Positions 33,518 to 40,186 of a stretch of 50,590 nt of DNA are shown one piece after another. The notes beneath the pieces are model-generated. The model did no database searches. It had not been told where the DNA came from and worked only from the letters and a program-made list of their open reading frames with translations. Position 1 is the stretch's first letter. Each line of letters begins with the position of its first letter. The stretch comes from Mediannikoviicoccus sp037890055 (GTDB lineage: Bacteria > Bacillota > Clostridia > Tissierellales > Peptoniphilaceae). The stretch is from the NCBI GenBank assembly GCA_037890055.1, contig JBBKBD010000013.1; one strand, written 5' to 3'. Both the position numbers and the translations under genes were made by a program.

Positions 33518-33600
33518 TAAGGATTTCTTCAATGGCTTTGACGGATATTATAAAAGTGTGAACGTTAATTTGTGAGACTAAATGGGCTATAGAAATGATA
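33518..33600 (+). pseudogene. Out-of-frame remnant of the antitoxin C-terminus
   Basis: The -1 frame reads NSKDFFNGFDGYYKSVNVNL and stops at about 33573. It matches the toxin-binding tail expected for MazE. Nothing resembling MazF follows. Confidence 0.5.
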
Positions 33601-33607
33601 ATGATTA

Positions 33608-33636
33608 TTGATTTAATCTTAAGCACATGCTAAAAT
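33608..33636 (+). promoter_or_regulatory. Promoter of the MFS transporter gene
   Basis: TTGATT (33608-33613), a 17-base spacer and TAAAAT (33631-33636) preceded by TGC. Confidence 0.5.
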
Positions 33637-33686
33637 GAATCTACAAAAGCTCGTGCTTTTAAAATAAAAAGAAAGGATAGTTTTAA

Positions 33687-34955
33687 ATGAAAGAACCTGT
33701 AAAAAAATTATTGAGAAACAAAAGCTACTTAAGTTACTTTTTTTCAACAGCTTTTTCTATGGGCTCAAGTAATATACTTCAATTTACTTTGGCATTATAT
33801 ATTCTTGAAAAAACAGGGTCGCCTTTAGTATATGCTTCCATTCTTTCTATTGTAATTGTGCCTAGAATTTTTCTAACGCCTATAGGTGGAGTGGTAGGAG
33901 ACAGGCTAAAAAGAATAAACATAATTAAAACTCTAACCTTAGTACAATTATTAATCATGACTTTTTACGCGATTTATTCGGGTACATATAGAGATATTTC
34001 TCTCTTTTCTGTTTATGTTTTAGTTATTGCATTGGAAATGATAGAGGTATTTTACAATGCTGCGGAAAGTTCAATTTTATCGGAAATAATAGATAAGGAT
34101 TTAATGGAAGAAGCTGTAACTCTATCTAGAGTGGACGATGGTATTGTATATATAACTACACCTGTGGTTGCGGCATTCATATATAAGAAGTTCGGTATTT
34201 TTGGTGCGTTTATATTAATATCTAGTTTATTATCCCTTGCAATGGTATTAAACTTTTTCATAGATACACCCTATGCTTCTAATAAAAAAGAGAATAAAGT
34301 CGGAGGATTTAAGAATTATTTTTTAGAATTCAAAGAAGGCTTGGAAGAATTAGGCAGAAATAAATTTGCTAAAATCTTTGTTATTGTAGCTCCTTTAATA
34401 AATTTTTCATTCTCAGCAGTATTTAGCGTAGTGATTACTTATGTGTTTTTAGAAGTGTTTAGCATAAGCGAATATGCTTATGGAGCATATAGAGCGGCAA
34501 CGGCAAGTGTAAGTATTGTTCTTCCGTTTTTAATACTACCTATAATTAAAAAAGTTAAGCCTGAAAAATTACTTAAATACAGCTCGCTTTCCATATCGGC
34601 ATTTTTATTTCTAATAGGCTGCAGTGTTTATTTTGGAATGAATGGAGGAAAGGAAAACATATTAGCGGCAGTGTGTCTAATAACCGTACTTGATTGTCTA
34701 GTAATTAGTTCGGTGATGCCATTAAATATTGCAACGCAGGTATTTTTTCAAAAGAATATCAAAAATGAATACAGAAGTCGAATCATGTCAGTGTTTAGTA
34801 TGTTGGCATTGTCATCCATACCACTAGGAAATATGTTTTATGGATTTTTAGCAGATAAATTTCCAGCCTACACCTGTGTTTTTATAGCAAGTTTAGCAGT
34901 GTTTATTTCCTACCCAATTATTATATTTGCTTCAAGAGAAGAATCTCTTCAATAA
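33687..34955 (+). CDS. MFS transporter (drug or siderophore efflux type)
   Basis: This 422-residue protein starts behind AAAGAAAGG. It has 12 predicted membrane segments. The loop 2-3 motif appears as GGVVGDRLKRINI near 72-84, the usual G-x-x-x-D-R pattern of the major facilitator family. It resembles the macrolide/enterobactin exporter (MFS_3) group with FYNAAESSILSEIIDKDLMEEA in helix 4-5. The substrate is unknown. It is transcribed alone. Confidence 0.85.
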   Translation: MKEPVKKLLRNKSYLSYFFSTAFSMGSSNILQFTLALYILEKTGSPLVYASILSIVIVPRIFLTPIGGVVGDRLKRINIIKTLTLVQLLIMTFYAIYSGTYRDISLFSVYVLVIALEMIEVFYNAAESSILSEIIDKDLMEEAVTLSRVDDGIVYITTPVVAAFIYKKFGIFGAFILISSLLSLAMVLNFFIDTPYASNKKENKVGGFKNYFLEFKEGLEELGRNKFAKIFVIVAPLINFSFSAVFSVVITYVFLEVFSISEYAYGAYRAATASVSIVLPFLILPIIKKVKPEKLLKYSSLSISAFLFLIGCSVYFGMNGGKENILAAVCLITVLDCLVISSVMPLNIATQVFFQKNIKNEYRSRIMSVFSMLALSSIPLGNMFYGFLADKFPAYTCVFIASLAVFISYPIIIFASREESLQ

Positions 34956-34962
34956 AAAAACG

Positions 34963-34991
34963 CCCCCTTCAGAACGAAGGGGGGATTTTTT
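34963..34991 (+). terminator. Bidirectional terminator
   Basis: CCCCCTTC, an AGAAC loop and GAAGGGGG form a strong stem. It is preceded by AAAAAAA and followed by ATTTTTT, between convergent MFS and pyrC genes. Confidence 0.9.
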
Positions 34992-36249
34992 ATCCTCTAT
35001 AAACAACATTTCCACCACAGATGGTATACTTAACAACTCCCTGTAGTTTCATTCCTCTATAAGGAGAGTTTTTTGATTTGGAAACAAATTCATCGTAGAT
35101 TATTTCTTCATCGGGATTAAAGATTGTTATATCTGCAGGCAAATATTTTTTTATTTCTCCCGCAGGAAAGTTAAATAACTTTGCAGGGTTTAGAGACATC
35201 TTTTCAATAAGTTGTTGAAGTGTTAGATGTCCCGGCTTTACAAGTTTTGTTATGGAAAGGGACAGTGAAGTTTCAAGTCCAAGGATGCCGCTAGGTGCCC
35301 TTTCAAATTCCCTTTCTTTTTCCTTCATGGTATGGGGAGCGTGATCCGTTGCAATCATGTCGATTGTACCGTCTTTCAAACCTTCAATAAGTGCAAGTCT
35401 ATCTTCCTCTGTTCTAATTGGTGGATTTATTCTTGCCAGGGTTCCAAATTTTAAAACATCTTCTTCGTTTAAACTAAAGTGATTTGGTGTTACTTCGCAA
35501 GTTGCATTTACTCCAAGCTCTTTAAATAATTTTATTATTTCCACCGATTCTTTGCATGATATATGTTGAATGTGGATGTGGCCCTTGGTACTTAGTCCTA
35601 TTGCCAAGTCCTTTGCAATTTGTGAATACTCTGAAACCTTTGATGCGCCCTTTACATTAAAGGCCTTTGCAACTTCCCCTTCATTTACTCCATGGGAGCC
35701 TAGCATATCCGAGTCCTCTTCATGAAGGCTTATTGGTACATTTAATTTATATGCCCTGTCTAGTGCGTCTTTTAAAAACTTTCCGTCTTTAATCACAACA
35801 CCGTCATCACTAAGACCAACGGCACCAAGTTCAATTAGCTTTTCGAAGTCTGTAAACTCTTTACCACTTAACTTTTTGCTTACTGTGGCAATGGTCTTAA
35901 CATTTATGGGACATTTTTTTGAACGCTCTAAAAATTCTTTCAATGTGTCTTCGTTATCCATGGTGGGGTTGGTGTTTCCCATGCAAACAACTGTTGTAAA
36001 TCCACCTCTTGCAGCTGCATTTGCCCCAGAGTAGATATCTTCCTTATGGGTAAAGCCTGGGTCTCTAAAGTGAACATGCACATCCACAAGGCCAGGGGAA
36101 ACCACTAGACCCTTTGCATCTATAACTTCTTCTCCATCTTCCCTTAGGTCCTTAGCAATTTCTACAACTTTTCCATCTTTAATTCGAATATCCAACACTT
36201 CATCCACATTGTTTTTAGGGTCAATTACATGACCATTTTTTATTAACAT
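34990..36249 (-). CDS. pyrC: Dihydroorotase
   Basis: This 419-residue protein starts at ATG 36249 behind AAGGAGG. It is a class I dihydroorotase: DVHVHFRDPGFTHKEDI near 57-73 (metal His-x-His and Arg), GFTTVVCMGNTNP, HEED near 176-179, QHISCKESVE, and TDHAPHTMKE with the catalytic Asp near 303-312. It forms dihydroorotate from carbamoyl aspartate in pyrimidine synthesis. It is the last gene of an operon with bioY and birA and overlaps birA by 7 bases, an unusual partner set. No other pyr gene is in the window. Confidence 0.92.
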   Translation of the reverse strand: MLIKNGHVIDPKNNVDEVLDIRIKDGKVVEIAKDLREDGEEVIDAKGLVVSPGLVDVHVHFRDPGFTHKEDIYSGANAAARGGFTTVVCMGNTNPTMDNEDTLKEFLERSKKCPINVKTIATVSKKLSGKEFTDFEKLIELGAVGLSDDGVVIKDGKFLKDALDRAYKLNVPISLHEEDSDMLGSHGVNEGEVAKAFNVKGASKVSEYSQIAKDLAIGLSTKGHIHIQHISCKESVEIIKLFKELGVNATCEVTPNHFSLNEEDVLKFGTLARINPPIRTEEDRLALIEGLKDGTIDMIATDHAPHTMKEKEREFERAPSGILGLETSLSLSITKLVKPGHLTLQQLIEKMSLNPAKLFNFPAGEIKKYLPADITIFNPDEEIIYDEFVSKSKNSPYRGMKLQGVVKYTICGGNVVYRG

Positions 36250-37208
36250 ATGTCCTCCTTAAGTTCCACGCTTCCAGTTTTAAGATGTATGACTTTGCTT
36301 TTTGTCTTGATGACAAGAGAATAATTTTCATCAATATCAATTACTTTGCCTTTTTCTTTGTGCCCTTCATAATCGAAAGTAACAAAGTGGCCCTTTAGAT
36401 ACGACTTTTCTCTATAATACTCATAAAAATCTTTAGAATCAATATTTTTATAGTGGTGGATTACATTATCAATTAACCTTGCGATAAACTTTGCCTTTAG
36501 TGCTTCATCAAAGTCTTCAATAACATAGCCTGCAATACTTGAAATATCATTTGGAAGAGCTTCTGGTTTAAAAAGATTTACCCCAATGCCCAGCACCGCA
36601 TAGGATAAATTTAACTGTTCAAAGTCCATTGAACCTTCCGTTAAAATGCCACAGATTTTTTTATTGTCAATAAAGATATCATTAACCCATTTTATTTTAG
36701 TATCCTTATTAGTAAACTCCTCAATGGTTTTAGAAACAGCAACAGCAGCAGACGTTGTAATGTTTAGAGCCTTTTCCATAGAAAACTTTGGACGAAGGAG
36801 CATGGACATATACACTCCAGTGTTACCGGGAGAGTAAAAAGACTTGCCCTGCCTGCCCTTGCCACTGGACTGGCTGTCTGAAATAACAGTATAGTACTCA
36901 GGATAATTTTTATTTGCGAGCACCTTAACATAATCATTGGTAGAAGAAACTTCATCTAGGTACTCAAGAGAAATTTTATTTTCGCATAGGGATAGAATAT
37001 CCTCTCTAAAACCCTCTCTGCTCTTTCTTAATAGACGATAACCATATTGGTTTTTTGCCTCTATTTCAAAGCCTTCGCTACGAAGCTCTTCAATTGCCTT
37101 CCAAATGGCATTTCTTGTAACTTGAAGCTCCAGCGCCATCTTGGTGCCGGGAATAAAATTATTTATATTTTTTTCTAAAAGTTTAAAAACTTCATCCTTT
37201 ATCTTCAT
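36243..37208 (-). CDS. birA: Bifunctional biotin ligase / biotin operon repressor
   Basis: This 321-residue protein starts at ATG 37208, four bases after bioY. The N-terminal 60 residues are a winged helix (GTKMALELQVTRNAIWKAIEELRSEGFEIE). The catalytic domain has the biotinyl-AMP loop SSGKGRQGKSFYSPGNTGVYMS near 107-128 and KWVNDIFIDNKKICGILTE near 173-191. The C-terminal SH3-like part ends near the overlap with pyrC. It attaches biotin to carboxylases and, having the HTH, should also repress biotin genes; BirA-like operators lie upstream of bioY. Confidence 0.93.
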   Translation of the reverse strand: MKIKDEVFKLLEKNINNFIPGTKMALELQVTRNAIWKAIEELRSEGFEIEAKNQYGYRLLRKSREGFREDILSLCENKISLEYLDEVSSTNDYVKVLANKNYPEYYTVISDSQSSGKGRQGKSFYSPGNTGVYMSMLLRPKFSMEKALNITTSAAVAVSKTIEEFTNKDTKIKWVNDIFIDNKKICGILTEGSMDFEQLNLSYAVLGIGVNLFKPEALPNDISSIAGYVIEDFDEALKAKFIARLIDNVIHHYKNIDSKDFYEYYREKSYLKGHFVTFDYEGHKEKGKVIDIDENYSLVIKTKSKVIHLKTGSVELKEDIC

Positions 37209-37211
37209 AAT

Positions 37212-37733
37212 CTAACCAACTTTCTTTAATAGCCCTGCAATATAATCTGCTAATAAAATCTTTAAAACATCAGGAATTATAAATGGAATTACACAAAGGG
37301 ACAGCGCCTTTGAAAAACTCATGGCGGCCTTTGTGTACATATTTATAAACCAAAAAGTTCCAAATATGTAACATATAATAAGACCAATAAACATAGAAAA
37401 ATATCTGCAAGACCTCTTGTCAGGCAAAAACTCCAGAAGTTTTCCAGTAACAATTGCAGTTAATAAAAACCCTATGATGTATCCGCCAGTTGGCCCGGCA
37501 ATGGCTGCAACCCCGGACTTAAAACCAGAAAAAACTGGAAGGCCAACAAGCCCAAGGGCGATATAAGAAAGCACGACAAAAAATCCCTTCCATGTTCCAA
37601 GAACAAGAATAGTTAAAAAGATTGCAAAAGTCTGTAGAGTAAAAGGCACCACCATAGGTATGGGTATCCATGAAGATATAACCATAATCCCAAGCAACAT
37701 TCCCATAAAAGCAATATCTCTTGATTTATTCAT
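37212..37733 (-). CDS. bioY: Biotin transporter substrate-binding component BioY
   Basis: This 173-residue protein starts at ATG 37733 behind AAGGGGTGA. It has six membrane segments and BioY signatures: VVPFTLQTFAIFL near 27-39 and GLPVFSGFKSGVAAIAGPTGGYIIGF near 64-89. It binds biotin as the S-component of an ECF transporter or works alone. No ECF energising genes are present here. First gene of the bioY-birA-pyrC operon, after a long gene-free leader. Confidence 0.93.
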   Translation of the reverse strand: MNKSRDIAFMGMLLGIMVISSWIPIPMVVPFTLQTFAIFLTILVLGTWKGFFVVLSYIALGLVGLPVFSGFKSGVAAIAGPTGGYIIGFLLTAIVTGKLLEFLPDKRSCRYFSMFIGLIICYIFGTFWFINMYTKAAMSFSKALSLCVIPFIIPDVLKILLADYIAGLLKKVG

Positions 37734-37834
37734 TTAATCACCCCTTAGTAAAATATTATGTATTTATTTCCCGATTTTATTTAGCTTATTTGTAGTGATT
37801 TTCAAAATTTACCGTTACATTTCAATTCGATTTT

Positions 37835-38095
37835 ATTTTTCGTAAAACTTATACTTTTTATTTTTCAATTCACATTTCGTTTTTGCAACACTAATGCTTT
37901 TCATTTCGATATCACATTTCGTTTTCACATCACTTATGTTTTTTATTTTTCAATTTACATTTCGTTTTATCTAGTTTATAGTGGTTTTTATTTTGATTTT
38001 CATTTCACATTTCATTTTCGTATAACTTAAATTTTTAATTTTATTTCACATCGATTATGCCTTTTATTTTCGCTATTCATTTCATTTTAACTATT
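37835..38095 (-). repeat. Degenerate 42-50 bp tandem repeats in the bioY leader
   Basis: The plus-strand motif CACATTTCGTTTT recurs with its ATTTC at 37874, 37916, 37959 and 38009 (spacing 42, 43 and 50 bases). Between copies, CA-CACT-ATG-TTTT and TTTATTTTTCAATT are repeated with changes. Weaker copies lie near 37835 and 38049. T-tracts recur about every 10 bases, so the DNA may be curved. The copies are too degenerate for a CRISPR and encode nothing. Confidence 0.6.
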
Positions 38096-38191
38096 AATTT
38101 TATTTTAATCACAATCTTAACGTATATTTCTTTACATCTTAATTACTTCCACAGTCCATCTCTTTATATTATATTCCCACGACAGGGGAAA

Positions 38192-38241
38192 CCTGTCAAC
38201 TAAAATGTTACAACTAGGTTGACAGGATGGGTAGGCGGAAT
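38192..38241 (-). promoter_or_regulatory. BirA-like operator copy 1 with conserved 17-bp tail
   Basis: CCTGTCAACT (38192-38201), a 15-base spacer and GGTTGACAGG (38217-38226) form an inverted repeat. The layout TGTnAAC-N15-GTTnACA matches the BirA operators known in Firmicutes. GGATGGGTAGGCGGAAT overlaps and follows its right arm (38225-38241). GACAGG at 38181-38186 supplies a third half-site. On the minus strand TTGACA lies in the operator, with TATAAT 20 bases on, towards bioY. Confidence 0.55.
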
Positions 38242-38447
38242 ATTTTGGTGGAAAGTGTCATAGGTATTGAAGTGAATGAAAAATATGATAGTTAGTGACA
38301 TGATTCAAGAAAATAGAAATATAAATGTTTTTTTAACGGTCTTACTTTCCTTTTTAATTTAAATTTCTATTCCAATTTATGTTTTGATATGCTTCTTACT
38401 TAGTTTCATAAATTATTTTCTAACAATACACTCTCTTGACAATGCAG

Positions 38448-38497
38448 CCTGTCAACTAAAAAATTAAAATTAAGTTGACGGGATGGGTAGGCGGAAT
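38448..38497. promoter_or_regulatory. BirA-like operator copy 2 with conserved 17-bp tail
   Basis: CCTGTCAACT (38448-38457), a 15-base spacer and AGTTGACGGG (38473-38482) repeat copy 1 at an exact offset of 256 bases. The same GGATGGGTAGGCGGAAT tail follows (38481-38497). TTGACA at 38436-38441 pairs with TGTCAA as an extra half-site. The spacers of the two copies differ in sequence, so arms and tail are what is conserved. Confidence 0.5.
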
Positions 38498-38748
38498 GTT
38501 TTAAGATAAAAAGCACTGTTATGGTTAAATTTTGTGGTGAGAAGGTAGAAATAAGTCGATTTCAAAATGGTTCTAAAAAGTATTCTTAAATATAAAAGTA
38601 TTTGCGTTTGCATAGACAACTTAAACAAAGCTTGGTAAAAAAGAAGGCTTAAAAATTAAAAATTTTTAGGATAGGCAAAGAAATAAATTTTGTAGAAGAG
38701 GTCATAAATAATAATAAAAAACATTAAAGTTTTAATTGTTTTTTCAAA

Positions 38749-38804
38749 TTGTAAGAATTTTGTAATAGTTATGTAATAATTTTGAAATAATTGGATTGTA
38801 TAAT
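38749..38804 (+). promoter_or_regulatory. Four 11-bp direct repeats abutting a -10: response-regulator box
   Basis: TTGTAAGAATT, TTGTAATAGTT, ATGTAATAATT and TTGAAATAATT follow each other without gaps at 38749-38792. TATAAT lies 6 bases further on (38799-38804), and no good -35 exists. OmpR/PhoB-family regulators bind 11-bp-spaced direct repeats in place of the -35. The regulator gene lies 0.7 kb downstream in the same unit, so autoregulation is likely. Confidence 0.65.
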
Positions 38805-38852
38805 TATAGTAGGAAGAAAAATAAATCAAAGTAATGATAAGGAGTGAGGGTT

Positions 38853-39467
38853 ATGAAAAAAACATTATTACTTTTACTGATAATTGGTTCAACTCTTTTT
38901 GGATCTTATATGCTATATGGCAATGAAGAAGATAGGCCTAGTGATGCAAATTTAACTGTAAACAATAGAACTTCTGTAAATTTCAAAAACATTGGACTAT
39001 ATAATGGAAATTGGGCAAGCATTTTGTCTGATGTTAGGGAAAATAAAATAGACCACTCTAAGAACTACTACTTTAACTTAAAGGACTTAGAAAGCAAGGA
39101 TGAGTGGTGCTTAAAGGGAATCGACAATGATGGAAGAGAATATTTTTCATATGTAAAATTAAAGCCTGGTGATGAGCTTGTTGTAAAGGATATTAAAAAT
39201 GGAAAGCTTATTACAAATAGCGACTGTGAACCGGGGAAGGACTTAAGTAATTTTGATATGGCGAGCCTTGTTTCAAATTGGGAATATAGAATCGACAACG
39301 ATAAAATCATTTCAAGGTTTGTATGCAAGTACAAACACAGCACAAAGGTTATGGGCAAGGACAACAAAATAAATAGTTCTAAGATTACATCTCCTAATAA
39401 GAGTTCACAAGTTTTTGGAGAAAAGGGTAAAAAGAATCTTTCTTGGATAGAGATTGTGTATAATTAA
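38853..39467 (+). CDS. Secreted or membrane-anchored hypothetical protein
   Basis: The chosen start is ATG 38853 behind AAGGAGTG; a GTG 9 bases earlier overlaps that site. The 204-residue product begins with a signal/anchor sequence (KKTLLLLLIIGSTLFGSYML) and no lipobox Cys. The mature part is rich in Asn, Asp and Lys, with two cysteines in the middle (EWCLKGIDND and NSDCEPGKD) that could form an external disulfide, and one more in FVCKYKH. I do not recognise a family. It is the first gene behind the 11-bp repeat box and precedes the two-component genes by 26 bases, so it is probably part of the sensing module, as an accessory sensor or target. Confidence 0.7.
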   Translation: MKKTLLLLLIIGSTLFGSYMLYGNEEDRPSDANLTVNNRTSVNFKNIGLYNGNWASILSDVRENKIDHSKNYYFNLKDLESKDEWCLKGIDNDGREYFSYVKLKPGDELVVKDIKNGKLITNSDCEPGKDLSNFDMASLVSNWEYRIDNDKIISRFVCKYKHSTKVMGKDNKINSSKITSPNKSSQVFGEKGKKNLSWIEIVYN

Positions 39468-39493
39468 AGTATCAAAGACAGAAAGAGGATTTT

Positions 39494-40186
39494 ATGATAA
39501 ATTACAATATTTTAGTTTGTGAAGATGACAAGAGTATAGGAAACTCCATAAAAATATTTTTGGAGAACAAAGGTTATACTGTTTTTAATGCATATAATGG
39601 AGTTGAAGCTCTAAAAATTTTTGAAGAAAAAAATATTCATCTAGTTATAATGGACTTGATGATGCCGCTTATGAGTGGGGAAGAAGCCATAAGGGAACTT
39701 CGTAAGGACACCTATGTGCCAATTATAATTCTGTCTGCAAAGTCGGAGGAAGAGGACAAGGTCAATGGACTTAACATCGGCGCCGATGATTATATTACAA
39801 AGCCTTTTAATGCCAACGAGCTAGTGGCAAGGGTAAACTCTGCCATAAGAAGATTTTATAGATACACTGAAGATGAAAATAACGATGACAAAATTGAAGT
39901 TTCAGATGCAGTGCTAGATTTAAACAAAAAAATTCTTGAAATAAATGGACGTGAGGTTCATCTAACCTCCATTGAGTTTGATATATTGAAGCTACTTATG
40001 TCAAACCCAGGGAGGATATTTTCAATGGACGAAATTTACGAAAGGGTTTGGAACGAACCGGCAATTGAGTCGAAGACCGTTTCGGTACATATTAGGAGAA
40101 TTAGGGAGAAGATAGAGATTGATCCTAAAAATCCAAGGTACCTAAAGGTTGCATGGGGGGTAGGTTATAAATTTGAAGCAAGCTAA
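39494..40186 (+). CDS. OmpR-family response regulator
   Basis: This 230-residue protein has a receiver domain at 1-118: acidic pair in LVCEDDKSIG, phospho-acceptor Asp54 in VIMDLMMPLMSG, the Thr/Ser switch in IILSAKS, and KPFN. The OmpR-type winged helix covers about 130-230: LTSIEFDILKLLMSNPGRIFS, TVSVHIRRIREKIE and a final WGVGYKF. Such regulators bind 11-bp-spaced direct repeats, which is what lies upstream of this unit. The last 14 bases overlap the open frame of the sensor kinase. Confidence 0.93.
   Translation: MINYNILVCEDDKSIGNSIKIFLENKGYTVFNAYNGVEALKIFEEKNIHLVIMDLMMPLMSGEEAIRELRKDTYVPIIILSAKSEEEDKVNGLNIGADDYITKPFNANELVARVNSAIRRFYRYTEDENNDDKIEVSDAVLDLNKKILEINGREVHLTSIEFDILKLLMSNPGRIFSMDEIYERVWNEPAIESKTVSVHIRRIREKIEIDPKNPRYLKVAWGVGYKFEAS

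Larger units (their letters stand above)
37734..38748. other. 1.0-kb gene-free region upstream of bioY
   Basis: No gene is visible on either strand. The half nearest bioY is strongly T-rich on the plus strand and made of degenerate repeats (37835-38095). The middle holds two 50-bp direct repeats with BirA-like operators (38192-38241 and 38448-38497). From 38505 to 38748 I see only AT-rich sequence. No DnaA-box cluster and no parS palindrome were seen. Confidence 0.6.

Noticed and set aside
37835..38095. Possible CRISPR array
   Set aside because: The repeats are degenerate, spacing drifts from 42 to 50, the spacers are themselves repeat-like, and no cas gene is in the window.
38219..38247. 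Plus-strand promoter from TTGACA in operator copy 1
   Set aside because: Seventeen bases on lies ATTTTG (GTTTTA in copy 2), which is not an acceptable -10.
37734..38748. Chromosome origin next to parAB
   Set aside because: I looked for DnaA boxes (TTATCCACA and close variants) and for parS (TGTTTCACGTGAAACA) and saw none; dnaA, dnaN and rnpA are also absent.
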